From CADEEL01 sp050246475 (GTDB lineage Bacteria; Pseudomonadota; Alphaproteobacteria; Caulobacterales; Aquidulcibacteraceae), in the NCBI GenBank assembly GCA_050246475.1, contig JBFWVZ010000002.1:248001-312000 (forward strand): a DNA stretch of 64,000 nt. Direction: 5' to 3'. Numbering within the stretch: position 1 is the stretch's first letter; each line of letters begins with the position of its first letter. A program made the translations under genes and the position numbers. This document shows, piece by piece, positions 52,210-62,590 of this stretch. Under the pieces are notes generated by a model that did no database searches, was not told the DNA's origin, and saw only the letters and a list, made by a program, of their open reading frames with translations.

Positions 52210-52810
52210 GGCGTCAGCCTACCGGAAGGATCGAACGGATGCGGGTCCAAAAAAAGATCTCGCGGAATCGCGGGCGAAAAAATCTCACTGCCCATGCGGT
52301 TCGGGAACAAACCCCCTTAGGAACAGGGGGGCCTACCCCCAGCCGCACGGACTTGATGCCCCTCGCCCAGGAACCAAAACCCTCGCTCCGAAGAAGCGAA
52401 GCGAAGCGAAGCAACATTTGCACCTCGTCGCTGAAAACTGGCCAACCGCGCGCGGGGTGAGAGCGCAAGTCGTCTTTTCGCTTCGCTCGCTTCGCCAGCT
52501 TCGCCGGCCCAGTGTTTTCAAGGGTCGTTTCGGCGAAGCGAGGGGCGAAGCAAGGGGCGAAGCAATCTGGTTGCTTCGGGCATTTCCAAGCCAGCAGGCG
52601 GTAGATATCGAAGCTGGCGAAGCGACGTCGTCACGCTTGCGCCCGGCTTGCCGGCGCGTGGCGCTGCAGGCTGCCCTCGCAGGCGTTTCTCCCCGAAGCG
52701 TCTCCCCCACATGTCTTGGAGCGTGATCGCCGCCCACGGCCCGCTAATGCCGTTCTGCACCGTCCCATTCTGGGACGCCAAAGCGTCCGCATGCCGAACA
52801 CGAAATCCAC
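52210..52810. repeat. gene-free stretch with clustered GCGAAGC/GCTTCGC repeats
   Basis: About fourteen copies of GCGAAGC-like and GCTTCGC-like heptamers fall between 52380 and 52640, some as tandem runs (AAGCGAAGCGAAGCGAAGC near 52392, CTTCGCTCGCTTCGCC near 52478, and further copies near 52536-52565). Copies on opposite orientations can fold into hairpins. No gene is supported. The stretch lies between the helicase and the AlpA gene and may be an element boundary or a replication/recombination site. Confidence 0.6.
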
Positions 52811-53008
52811 CTACAGCCCTCTGCTCGACGTCGAGACTCGCAGGCGTTGGGAGATGTAGGCGTCCAGGTCTTCGATGCGGTATCGAACCGCGCGCGAGAT
52901 CTTCACGAAGCTAGGGCCGCGGCCTGTGACACGCATCTTTGCCAAGGTGGAGACACTCAGGCCGAGCCTCTCGGCCGCCTGAGCGGTGCTGACCAACATC
53001 GATTGCAT
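52811..53008 (-). CDS. AlpA/excisionase-type DNA-binding protein
   Basis: A 65-residue helix-turn-helix protein of the MerR/AlpA-excisionase type: STAQAAERLGLSVSTLAKMR then GPSFVKISRAVRYRIEDLDAY. Such proteins control excision or integrase expression in prophages and integrative elements. GGGAGA at normal spacing precedes the ATG. It belongs with the integrase cluster. Confidence 0.85.
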   Translation of the reverse strand: MQSMLVSTAQAAERLGLSVSTLAKMRVTGRGPSFVKISRAVRYRIEDLDAYISQRLRVSTSSRGL

Positions 53009-53116
53009 GGGTTTCTCCCAAAAGGCCTCGATGTGGTTCTAGCTTAGAAGAGTTGAGGATCTCTTGCGCTTACGTGCGGGTCTTATTCTCGGCGGTCGAG
53101 AATCGTTATCAAACTG

Positions 53117-54193
53117 CTAATCCGGCCTCGGAGCATTGCGCGGTTTCCGATCATTGGTCGCCAGCAGAAAATTGTAGACGGTCTTCGGCGTCGGCCCGCC
53201 CTCAAATGTCTGGGCCAGTGCGCTCGCCACCGCTTCGGCCACTGTCATCAAGTTCCAGTATGGGTGCGCCGACTTTGTTTCCGCGGCGATGCGAAGCGCC
53301 TCCGACTTCCAACTCAATGCGATCTTTGCGCGCTCCTCATTCTGCGCCGCAATGACTCTGAAGGCAGTTGCGTATCGCTGTTTTTGTCGATCCTCAAAGT
53401 CGCGCGTTGCGATGGACTCGCGCCAGTTGGCTACAGTCTCGGCGAACTCGGTGGCGCACAGCGCCAGGAGCAGTGTCGCCGCGCGAATGTCCTCAGGAGG
53501 AGAGTCTTTCACTGCGCGCGCTAGGTCGCTCAATGCGCCGGACGCGAACCATCTAAGGTCATGCGCGATCTCGACAAGCTGATAGGCGTAGACGGCGTCG
53601 GTGTGCTGATGGTGCGCAGCGCGGTGCATCCGCGCATTGAGCTCTGAATTGTTGGGCGAGAGCCCATGAGCGCTGGCGGCGCCGTCGCCCTGCGTGTTCC
53701 AGGACAAATGCCCATCGACCAGCTTCCAGCTCACAAATACGAACGGCCGCGGATAGCTGTCTCGCAAAGTGCGACGGACAAGCCGCATGATTGCCGGTAA
53801 TTCCGGCGGGAGCGCCTGGATCGACTTTAAGAGCTCCTTGCGCGCGAGAGCGTGCTTTTCTTCAAGCGTCAGTTCACGTGGCGGCCCAGCCAAGTCTCGC
53901 ACCGCCTTGAGCAACTTTTGCTTGGCATCCTGCAGTTCGGTGATTGCGTGTATTTGGCTTGCGTCGCCGTTTGCCGCCGTCCACGCGCACAATTGCTCGA
54001 AGTTCGTAATCGGCGCCCGCCGTCTAGGGGCGCCGCGCCCGCTCGCGCCGAACACGCGCAAACTGTTGTCGTATTCGGCGCACAACAGGACGCGCAATCC
54101 CGCGGCGAAGGCGTCCGCGCTCGCAAAGTCTTTGAGCGGTAGGAGTGCGCTGATGCCCAAAAAGTTGATCCGTGATTCGACCGAAGGTAGCAC
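53117..54193 (-). CDS. unknown 358-aa protein of the integrated element
   Basis: A soluble, mostly helical protein with no recognised domain. It has a basic N-terminal region, a coiled-coil-like segment (about residues 85-135), a central helical part and a C-terminal HPYWNLMTVAEAVASALAQ with a short basic tail. It starts with GTG at 54193. It lies between AlpA and the integrase, a position that in small elements often holds a cargo or defence gene; there is no positive evidence for any function. Confidence 0.6.
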   Translation of the reverse strand: MLPSVESRINFLGISALLPLKDFASADAFAAGLRVLLCAEYDNSLRVFGASGRGAPRRRAPITNFEQLCAWTAANGDASQIHAITELQDAKQKLLKAVRDLAGPPRELTLEEKHALARKELLKSIQALPPELPAIMRLVRRTLRDSYPRPFVFVSWKLVDGHLSWNTQGDGAASAHGLSPNNSELNARMHRAAHHQHTDAVYAYQLVEIAHDLRWFASGALSDLARAVKDSPPEDIRAATLLLALCATEFAETVANWRESIATRDFEDRQKQRYATAFRVIAAQNEERAKIALSWKSEALRIAAETKSAHPYWNLMTVAEAVASALAQTFEGGPTPKTVYNFLLATNDRKPRNAPRPD

Positions 54194-54217
54194 ACCGCGT
54201 GGCCAAACCGTTGCGGG

Positions 54218-55456
54218 CTAGCTCGAATGGACAAGCACAAGATTGCCGCGCCGAGGCCGTGGCGATGTTGGCGGCGCCAGCGGCGGCTCTGACAAAGCCT
54301 CGGCGACATAGCTGCCAGCCTCGTTGGCGGCGCTTGTGACGGCCTTGTCCACCAGATGCGCATAGCGTTGGGTAACCGTGAGGCTCTTCTGGCCAAGCAC
54401 CGCGCCGGTCACCTGCAGCGAGCCGGTTTGGCTGGCCGTCACGCTGCCGAGCGTATGGCGAAGATCGTGGATGCGCGTGTCTTCGAGACGCGCGTGCTTA
54501 CGCACCAACCGCCAGGGCTTTTCCAAATTGATGAGGTGCGTGCCTGCCTTCTGCCCGCAGATGACATACGGATTGTCCGCCTGCTGCGGCAGCTTATCAA
54601 GCAAGGCGAGCGCCTCGGGACAGAGCCGGATGATGCGCGGGCCTGTCTTCGTGTCCGGCAGCCGCAGAGTGCGCTCTTCAAACCGCACATAGGCCCATTT
54701 GAGCGTCAAGATCTCGTTCAAACGCGCGCCGGTCATCAGCAGCAGGCGCAGCGCCGCAAGGGCGTAGATGCTCAAGCCCCCTTCCCGCTCGAAATGGTCG
54801 AGCGCCGCCCCGAGCCGACGGAGTTCTTCGCGATCGAGCATCTTCCCGCGCGGGCGTTCCTTGTAGCGCTCCACGAAGCGCGCTGGGTTTGGCCGCTCTT
54901 CGACCAGCTCCATCTTGAGCGCCCAATTGAACACCGCCGAAACAAGCTGCAGCGCCCGATTGGCGATCATCGGCGTGTTCTGTAGGCGCACATGAAGATC
55001 CCGCACGTCGCGGCGCTTCAGCGCGTCAAGCCGGATCGGTCCAAGCGTCGCCAGCAAGTGGTTCCGCAGCAAAGACCTGTAGGCCTCCAGCGTCCTTGGC
55101 GCACGCTTGGGCGCGACATGGTGCTTCAAATAGGATTCCGCCGCTGCCGCGAAGGTCGGCGTTCCACGCTCTTGGCCGCGAGTCGCGGCGGGATCGCCGC
55201 CAGCAGCAATGTCGCCGATGAGCACGCGCGCGGCGCGACGCGCCTCATCGGGCGTCATCGCGCCATGGACGCCGATCTTGTAGCGGCGCGATCGTCCGTT
55301 CGTGCGATACTGAACAAGGTAGGTCTTGCGTCCGCTTGCGAGCTTGCGAACGCCGAAGCCGGAAAGCTGATCGTCCCAAAGCCACGCTTCACCAACCGCG
55401 CCGTCGAGTGCATCGACGCTGCGTTTCGAGATCGTCGCGCGCGTTGAATTGGCCAT
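54218..55456 (-). CDS. tyrosine recombinase (site-specific integrase)
   Basis: A 412-residue P4/CP4-57-type integrase. The N-terminal DUF4102-like DNA-binding part contains LWDDQLSGFGVRKLASGRKT, then a SAM-like core-binding domain (about residues 100-190) and a catalytic domain with Arg in MTGARLNEILTLKWA, HDLRHTLGSV and the nucleophile in SLTVTQRYAHLVD. Start chosen at 55456 (MANSTRA) with GAGG upstream; 55465 is also possible. It sits next to a tRNA-Lys 3' fragment, its probable target. Confidence 0.93.
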   Translation of the reverse strand: MANSTRATISKRSVDALDGAVGEAWLWDDQLSGFGVRKLASGRKTYLVQYRTNGRSRRYKIGVHGAMTPDEARRAARVLIGDIAAGGDPAATRGQERGTPTFAAAAESYLKHHVAPKRAPRTLEAYRSLLRNHLLATLGPIRLDALKRRDVRDLHVRLQNTPMIANRALQLVSAVFNWALKMELVEERPNPARFVERYKERPRGKMLDREELRRLGAALDHFEREGGLSIYALAALRLLLMTGARLNEILTLKWAYVRFEERTLRLPDTKTGPRIIRLCPEALALLDKLPQQADNPYVICGQKAGTHLINLEKPWRLVRKHARLEDTRIHDLRHTLGSVTASQTGSLQVTGAVLGQKSLTVTQRYAHLVDKAVTSAANEAGSYVAEALSEPPLAPPTSPRPRRGNLVLVHSS

Positions 55457-55613
55457 GGCGCCCATCCTCGATTTTGGAAGCATATTGGAAGCACCGCGCG
55501 CGAAATCGCGAGCGCGCTCCATCTATCGCAATCCACTTTAATGGACTGTTTTTACGAGCAATTTGGAACGTCTGTCCATCGCCAGGAATAGTCCGGAAAC
55601 GGCCTTTTCGCTG

Positions 55614-55658
55614 CTCTTAATCAGCGGGTCCAAGGTTCGAATCCTTGTACACCCACCA
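55614..55658 (+). tRNA. 3' half of tRNA-Lys(CUU) (attachment-site remnant)
   Basis: From the anticodon loop (CTCTTAA, 55614-55620) to the encoded CCA (55656-55658) the sequence matches a tRNA-Lys(CUU) 3' half: anticodon stem strand TCAGC, T-arm CAAGG-TTCGAAT-CCTTG (55631-55647) and acceptor strand TACACCC plus A. The 5' half (acceptor, D-arm, 5' anticodon stem) is absent, so it is not a functional tRNA. It is the copy of the target 3' end left by integrase-mediated insertion. It is on the integrase side of the element. Confidence 0.8.
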
Positions 55659-55712
55659 GACCTTCGTGCGGCGTTGCCTCGCTGGCAAGGCAATCATTCT
55701 TCGCTATCGAAC

Positions 55713-56384
55713 CTAGCGCGCCAGCGCTCCAAACAGCGCCGGCTTCGCGTAGAGCGCGGGCGCAACTTCGCGCGTCACGCCGCGCACCCACGAGGGCGCA
55801 TCCGCCGTCGCGTTGATCGCGACCTTGAACATCTGCGCCGCGATCGCTGGATCGATGGCGCGGATCGAGCCTTCGGCGATCCCGTCCGAGATGATGGCCG
55901 CGAAGCGCTCGACGACGCGGTTCAAGCGCTCCGTGAGTTTCGTGCGCATCGGTTCGGGGAGCGTCGGGAGGATCGAGGTGCGCAGAAGCGGCCCCGCGGG
56001 CGAGACCTGATAATCGACAAGCGTGTTGACCGCGCGCGTAAGCGCATCCCACTGCGTTGCGCTTTCATCCATCGCGCGCCGCTGCGTCTCCTTCATGATG
56101 TCGTGCGTGCGCATGAAGCAGGATTCGACCAGATCGCCCTTGGCTTCGTTGTGGTGATAGAAGGAGCCCTTGGTGACGTTGAGCTCGGCGGAAATCTTCT
56201 CCACCGAAGCGCCGCGATGGCCGAATTTGTTGATGAGTTGGGTTGCGGCCGCCAAGAAATCCTCGAGCGAGAGATCGCTGCTGACGGCCCGCGGCGCGGC
56301 CGCGACAGGATGCGCGTCGCTGCACCACGACGCGCCCTTGAGGGCGAGCCCGTCGATGAAGATGTCCGTCGTGCGCTCCAGCAC
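55713..56384 (-). CDS. TetR-type second half of a probable tandem-TetR regulator
   Basis: This frame encodes 223 residues if it starts at the GTG of 56384 (the open frame reaches beyond 56500 without an ATG before the DNA-binding part). It contains a TetR helix-turn-helix (LINKFGHRGASVEKISAELN, then VTKGSFYHHNEAKGDLVES) and a helical ligand domain ending in AKPALFGALAR. It follows directly on the frame of the first TetR domain (56404-56928). It is probably the second half of a double TetR protein. Confidence 0.7.
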   Translation of the reverse strand: MLERTTDIFIDGLALKGASWCSDAHPVAAAPRAVSSDLSLEDFLAAATQLINKFGHRGASVEKISAELNVTKGSFYHHNEAKGDLVESCFMRTHDIMKETQRRAMDESATQWDALTRAVNTLVDYQVSPAGPLLRTSILPTLPEPMRTKLTERLNRVVERFAAIISDGIAEGSIRAIDPAIAAQMFKVAINATADAPSWVRGVTREVAPALYAKPALFGALAR

Positions 56385-56403
56385 GCGGGGATAATCCTCG
56401 ACG

Positions 56404-56928
56404 TCATCCCGCGGACCAGAAGATCTGCTCGAGCAGAAGATGCGCGCGGGCGGTCTTGGCGGCGCGATCGAGATGAGCAAGCTCAGGCCCGTCGAAGAGC
56501 GCGCGCGCCTTCTGCACCATGCCGGCGAAGGCCTTGTTGAGCACCTCGGCGTGCGGCTGCTCGAGCGCGCGCATATCGCTGAAGGAAACAATCTGGCTTT
56601 CTTCGCCGAGCCGGGCGGCGCGGTGGCGCGCGAAGAACGCCTTGAGGGCGCGCGTCAGGCGCTCGCGCACGTCGGCGCTCTGCGCGGCGTCAATCATGTT
56701 GGCTTCGAGGCGCTGGATGCCGGCGAGGAAGCAGGCTGTCGCCAGATCTTCCTTCTTGCGGAAATAATAGGTGATGCTCGTGGCGTTGAGGCCGACCTCG
56801 GCGGCGACATCCGCCAGCGTCATGCCCTTGACGCCGCGGCGATAAAGAATCTGCTGCGCGGCGAAGAGGATCGCCTCGCGCTTCTTTTCGTAACGCTCGG
56901 TGCCGGCCGCTTCCCTTGCCCTGCCCAT
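56404..56928 (-). CDS. TetR-type first half of a probable tandem-TetR regulator
   Basis: A 174-residue frame with the TetR helix-turn-helix (MTLADVAAEVGLNATSITYY, FRKKEDLATACFL) and a ligand-binding helical part that stops abruptly at IFWSAG. The next frame picks up within a few bases with DDVEDYPRVLERTTD, which is the usual continuation of this class. The two may be one gene broken by a small deletion, or two coupled genes. The first half alone is short for TetR. Confidence 0.75.
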   Translation of the reverse strand: MGRAREAAGTERYEKKREAILFAAQQILYRRGVKGMTLADVAAEVGLNATSITYYFRKKEDLATACFLAGIQRLEANMIDAAQSADVRERLTRALKAFFARHRAARLGEESQIVSFSDMRALEQPHAEVLNKAFAGMVQKARALFDGPELAHLDRAAKTARAHLLLEQIFWSAG

Positions 56929-57239
56929 CCGCCCGTCTCTCGTTCCGGAGCAATCCTAGCAAAAGCCGCAGGCGGCGCGCAAAGACTTGACGCTTCGCCG
57001 GGCGCGCGCAGCGCGTTCGTTCGCCAATATACTTAACCGAGGGCCGCTCTTTTCCCCCGCTCGGACGGGCGCGGGACGCGGATTCTTCGCCGCAGGACAA
57101 GGAGTTGACCCGGGGGTCGCACTCGGGCTCCCTGTCCTGTAGAGGACAACAAGAATTGCCCGCCTGACGACCGCGCCGGCCGCGCAAAAACGCGCCCGGC
57201 GCCGCTTCCCGTTAGGCCTTGATCGGAGCGTCGCGTTTC
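56929..57239. other. intergenic region upstream of pckG with a long hairpin
   Basis: It holds the 5' regions of the TetR gene and pckG. A perfect 7-base repeat CAGGACA (57093-57099) pairs with TGTCCTG (57133-57139), extended by GGAG/CTCC after a mismatch, forming a long-range hairpin before pckG. No gene is supported. Confidence 0.4.
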
Positions 57240-59114
<1,875 letters not shown>

Positions 59115-59120
59115 GCAAAA

Positions 59121-60554
59121 TCAGCCCGGCCCGCCGCCGAACGCGCGATAGACCGTAATAGCCGCGCTGGCATATTGCTGCTCCGCGCTGATGCGCGTGA
59201 GCCGCGCGTCAATAAGCTGCTGCTCGTTGCGCAGGCGGTCAGCGAGGCTTTGGATGCCCGCCTCATAAGCGGCGCGTGAGCCGCGCGCTGTGATCTCCGC
59301 GGCCTCTTCCGCCGCGCGCGCGGCGTTCAACCGTAAGCGCCCCTGCTCGAGGCTGGTGAGCGCCATCGCGCCTTCGTTGATCGCTCCGTTCACCGTGTCG
59401 CGGTAGCGGATCATCGCCTGATCGAATTGCGCGTCGCGCACCGTGACTTGCGCGAGCCGCTGGCCCCAGCCGAGCAGCGGAATGTTGATGAATGGAATGA
59501 GCTGCAGGCCCGCCGTGCGCGAGGCGACCGCGTCGCCGAGAAGGTTGTCCGTCGCCGAAATCGTGCCCGTTAGATTGAGCGAGGGCAGCAAGTCCCATCG
59601 CGCCGAGCCAAGCTGTGCGGCAGCGATCAGCGCCTGCGCTTCCGCTTGCGCCACGTCGGGCCGCAAGCGCACGAAATCCGCCGGCATCGCGGGCGCCGCT
59701 TCAAGCTCAAGCGAAGGCACGTCCTGCGGCGTCGTCAGCGCTTGCGCGACTTCCGCTTCCTCCGTGCCCGGCGCATGCCCGCGCAACACGGAAAGAATGC
59801 GTTCCGCGCGGCGCGCTTCGATCTCGATGTTCGGCAAGCGCGCGCGGTTCACTTCGGCTTGGCGACGCACGTCCGCTGCATCGGCTTCCGACGCAAACCC
59901 GTTGTCCGCGCTGATGCGCAGGATGCCCGCGAGTTGATCCGTGAGCTGAACGGCTTCCGCAAGCGCGATGCGGCTCTGCTGCGCGGCGCGGAGATCGACA
60001 TAAGCCTGCGCGGTGTCCGCCGCGAGCGCGACTTGCGCTCCGCGAAGATCCGCGCGAGCCGCATTGACGTTCGCGCCCGCGCCGGTGCCCGCCGCCGCGA
60101 TGCGCCCGAACATCGGGATCTCCCACGAGACTTGCGCGCCGTACGAGCCGATCATTTGCTCGCTTTGCGCGCCCGACAGATCGGCCGTCGGCAGATCGGG
60201 CCCGTCGAGCGATTGATTGTATGTGCCGCGCCCGAAGCCATCGACGCGCGGCAGAAAGCCCGCGATGACGTTCCAGCCTTGAGCACGCGCCTCGCGAACA
60301 CGCGAGGCAGCGATCAGCACCGAGCCGCCGTCGCTCAGCGCCTCGGCAACCAACCTGTCGAGCATCGGATCTTCAAAGCCGCGCCACCAATTGGTGAGCG
60401 ATGCCGGATCGCCTGCCTGGGCGGGCGCATCCTGCCAGGCCTCCGGGAGCGCGCCCGGCGTGGGGCGCTCGGAGGGCATGAGCGAGCAGGCCGAAAGCGC
60501 GCCCATCAGGGCGATGGCCGCCGCCCCTCGGGTCAGCCGGTCGATGCGAGCCAT
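59121..60554 (-). CDS. NodT-family outer membrane efflux lipoprotein
   Basis: A 477-residue outer membrane channel of RND-type efflux. The signal ends in a lipobox LSACS (Cys about residue 23), and two OEP-type repeats form the TolC-like barrel and helical tunnel (WRGFEDPMLDRLVAEAL; later DLRAAQQSRIALAEAVQ; second half LRPDVAQAEAQALIAAAQLG and SLEQGRLRLNAARAAEEAAE). It is divergent from the TetR/adaptor/pump operon, which supplies its partners. Confidence 0.9.
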   Translation of the reverse strand: MARIDRLTRGAAAIALMGALSACSLMPSERPTPGALPEAWQDAPAQAGDPASLTNWWRGFEDPMLDRLVAEALSDGGSVLIAASRVREARAQGWNVIAGFLPRVDGFGRGTYNQSLDGPDLPTADLSGAQSEQMIGSYGAQVSWEIPMFGRIAAAGTGAGANVNAARADLRGAQVALAADTAQAYVDLRAAQQSRIALAEAVQLTDQLAGILRISADNGFASEADAADVRRQAEVNRARLPNIEIEARRAERILSVLRGHAPGTEEAEVAQALTTPQDVPSLELEAAPAMPADFVRLRPDVAQAEAQALIAAAQLGSARWDLLPSLNLTGTISATDNLLGDAVASRTAGLQLIPFINIPLLGWGQRLAQVTVRDAQFDQAMIRYRDTVNGAINEGAMALTSLEQGRLRLNAARAAEEAAEITARGSRAAYEAGIQSLADRLRNEQQLIDARLTRISAEQQYASAAITVYRAFGGGPG

Positions 60555-60609
60555 GCCCCTCTCCTCGAATCCCCGTTCTCAGGGTGCGTCTTGACTTGAC
60601 GCCGGTCCG

Positions 60610-60641
60610 TTTACATTTTGTGAGCGAACGTTCGCTTTATA
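60610..60641. promoter_or_regulatory. TetR-type operator and promoter between nodT-like and tetR genes
   Basis: AGCGAACGTTCGCT (60623-60636) is a perfect 14-base palindrome in the gap between the divergent genes. A TTTACA at 60610-60615 and TTTATA at 60636-60641 could be -35/-10 elements, though at a long spacing of 20 bases. It is the probable site for the adjacent TetR protein to repress both directions. Confidence 0.65.
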
Positions 60642-60690
60642 TGCGCTGCACCCGATTCCGGACAAGTCCGCCGGGTGCGCGGGGGACAAT

Positions 60691-61293
60691 ATGGCCCGTT
60701 TGGCCGATCCGGATCTGGCTCAGCGCCGCCGCCAGCAAATACTGGACGCGGCAGAGTTATGCTTTCGCCGCCGCGGTTTCCACCAGGCGACGATGCAGGA
60801 GATTTGCGCCGAGGCGCGCATCAGCCCTGGCGCGCTTTACCGCTATTTCGGCTCGAAGGCCGACATCATCGCCGCCATCGCCGAGGAAAAGCATGGCGAG
60901 ACGGACGATCAGTTCGAGGAGGCGCTCGCCAAGAGCGGCATTCTCGAAGCCTTCGACGTGATGCTGCAGCGCTTCATGTTGAAAGTGACGGACGAGGATT
61001 TCGCCGCCCTCTTCTGCGACATAGCGGGCGAAGCGGCGCGCGATCCCGAACTCGCCAAACGCCTCAGCGAAATCGACGAGAAGAGCCATGCACGCTTCGC
61101 CCGCGCCATCGCGGATGCGCAGACACGCGGCGAGGTGGACGCGCGCATCGATGCACGCGACGCCGCCGAAGCGCTCGCAGGCGCGATGTTGGGGCTCGGC
61201 TTGCACGTCGCACTCCGGCGTGACGGCAGCCCCGAAGATGCGCTGCGCCAATTGCGCACGTTAGCCGAACGTCTCCTTGCGTCACCCGCATGA
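60691..61293 (+). CDS. TetR/AcrR-family repressor
   Basis: A 200-residue repressor with an N-terminal TetR helix-turn-helix (RRGFHQATMQEICAEARISP, GALYRYFGSKADIIAAI) and a helical ligand domain. It begins the efflux operon; the adaptor follows after 64 bases. It should bind the palindrome at 60623 and respond to efflux substrates. Confidence 0.88.
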   Translation: MARLADPDLAQRRRQQILDAAELCFRRRGFHQATMQEICAEARISPGALYRYFGSKADIIAAIAEEKHGETDDQFEEALAKSGILEAFDVMLQRFMLKVTDEDFAALFCDIAGEAARDPELAKRLSEIDEKSHARFARAIADAQTRGEVDARIDARDAAEALAGAMLGLGLHVALRRDGSPEDALRQLRTLAERLLASPA

Positions 61294-61357
61294 AATCCGC
61301 TCTATCCCCCCGCGCAGAAAGCCCTGAACGCCGCGCAGCGGCGATGGAGTCGTTCGC

Positions 61358-62584
61358 ATGAACGCGCCCGTTCCGCCGTATGTGACGCACGAAGAAGTCG
61401 AGACCGACGGCGCAGCCCCGCCTCCGGGCGCTTCGCGACGCCTGCTGTTCATCATCGGCGGCGTCATCTTGGCCGTTGCCGTCGTCATCTATGTGCTGAC
61501 GCATATCGGCGGCGTCGAGGGCGAAGACACCGAGGTCGATCCCCGCCAGGCGGTGACCGTCATCCGCGTCCAGCAGGCCGCGTTCTCACCGCGCATTTCG
61601 CTCTCGGGCGAAGCGCGCCCCGTGCGCGACATTCAGGTGTACGCACCCGCGAGCGGCGTGCGGATTTTGGAATTGCTCGCCGACGAGGGCGATACCGTGC
61701 GGGCCGGGCAGCCGCTGGCGCGGCTGGACACTGCCCTCTCCAATGCGCAGACGCGCGCCGCGCAAGCCAGCGTAGCGGAAGCCGACAGCGCCGCGATCCG
61801 CGCGCGCGGCGAATACGAGCGCGCCGAAGCGATCCGCGAATCCGGCGCGCTTTCGGCTGAGGCAATCGAGCAGCGGCGTGCCGCCGCCGCCGCGGCGGAC
61901 GCGCGCCTCGCTGCTGCACGAGCGCAGCTGGCGGAGGTGAACGCGCGCTTGCAGGGCGGCTATGTGCGCGCGCCGATTGCGGGGCTCGTGATCAGCCGGA
62001 CTGCCGAGCTTGGCCGCCCCGTGGATGGGCAGCTTCTCTTCCGCATCGCGGGCGGCAACGATCTTGAAGTCGCCGCGCAAGTGGCCGAAGCCGACATCCT
62101 CGCGCTGCGCGAGGGGCAGACGGCCACGTTCCGGCTGGTGGACAATTCCGAAGTCGTGGCTCGGCTGCGCCGGACCGCGGCCTCCATCGACTCGCGCACG
62201 CGCACCGGCGAGGCGCTCTTCCAGTTGCCGCGCAATTCGCGGGTGCGCGCGGGGATGTATCTGCGCGGGGAGGCAGCGCTCGGCGAACGCCAAGCGCTCG
62301 CGGTGCCGCAGGCCGCGGTGCTCTACGACAACGGACAGCCCTATGTGTTCGTCATCGACGGCCGGAACACGGCACGGCGCACCCCGGTGCAACTCGGCTA
62401 TCGCCAGAACGATCGCGTCGAGGTGCTGGGCGGGCTGGCGCAAGGCGCGCGCATCGCGGGCGCGGGCGCGGCGTTCCTCCAGAACGGAGACGGCGTGCGT
62501 CCGATCGAGCCGCAAACGCAGCGCGCCCCGGCGCAGCCCCAGACGCAATCGCAAGGCGAAAGCCTCCGCGGGCGCGGAGAATAA
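61358..62584 (+). CDS. RND efflux periplasmic adaptor subunit
   Basis: A 408-residue membrane-fusion protein: one N-terminal transmembrane helix (LLFIIGGVILAVAVVIYVL, about residues 29-47), lipoyl motifs (PASGVRILELLADEGDTVRA and VRAPIAGLVISRTAELG), an Ala-rich hairpin, beta-barrel and MP domains, and a Gln/Pro-rich C-terminal tail. It forms a tripartite pump with the following RND protein and the NodT lipoprotein. It ends six bases before the RND gene. Confidence 0.9.
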   Translation: MNAPVPPYVTHEEVETDGAAPPPGASRRLLFIIGGVILAVAVVIYVLTHIGGVEGEDTEVDPRQAVTVIRVQQAAFSPRISLSGEARPVRDIQVYAPASGVRILELLADEGDTVRAGQPLARLDTALSNAQTRAAQASVAEADSAAIRARGEYERAEAIRESGALSAEAIEQRRAAAAAADARLAAARAQLAEVNARLQGGYVRAPIAGLVISRTAELGRPVDGQLLFRIAGGNDLEVAAQVAEADILALREGQTATFRLVDNSEVVARLRRTAASIDSRTRTGEALFQLPRNSRVRAGMYLRGEAALGERQALAVPQAAVLYDNGQPYVFVIDGRNTARRTPVQLGYRQNDRVEVLGGLAQGARIAGAGAAFLQNGDGVRPIEPQTQRAPAQPQTQSQGESLRGRGE

Positions 62585-62590
62585 CACGCG

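Noticed and set aside
52380..52640. CRISPR-like array
   Set aside because: The GCGAAGC repeats are only about seven bases long, unevenly spaced and in both orientations; there are no regular spacers and no cas gene.
52518..52781. 87-aa minus-strand open frame in the repeat stretch
   Set aside because: It reads through the heptamer repeats and has no ribosome site or family match.
55614..55658. Complete tRNA gene
   Set aside because: The 5' half, D-arm and 5' anticodon stem are missing, so only the 3' half is present.
55563..56540. Plus-strand open frame opposite the TetR genes
   Set aside because: Arg/Ala-rich shadow without a family. It also overlaps the tRNA fragment.
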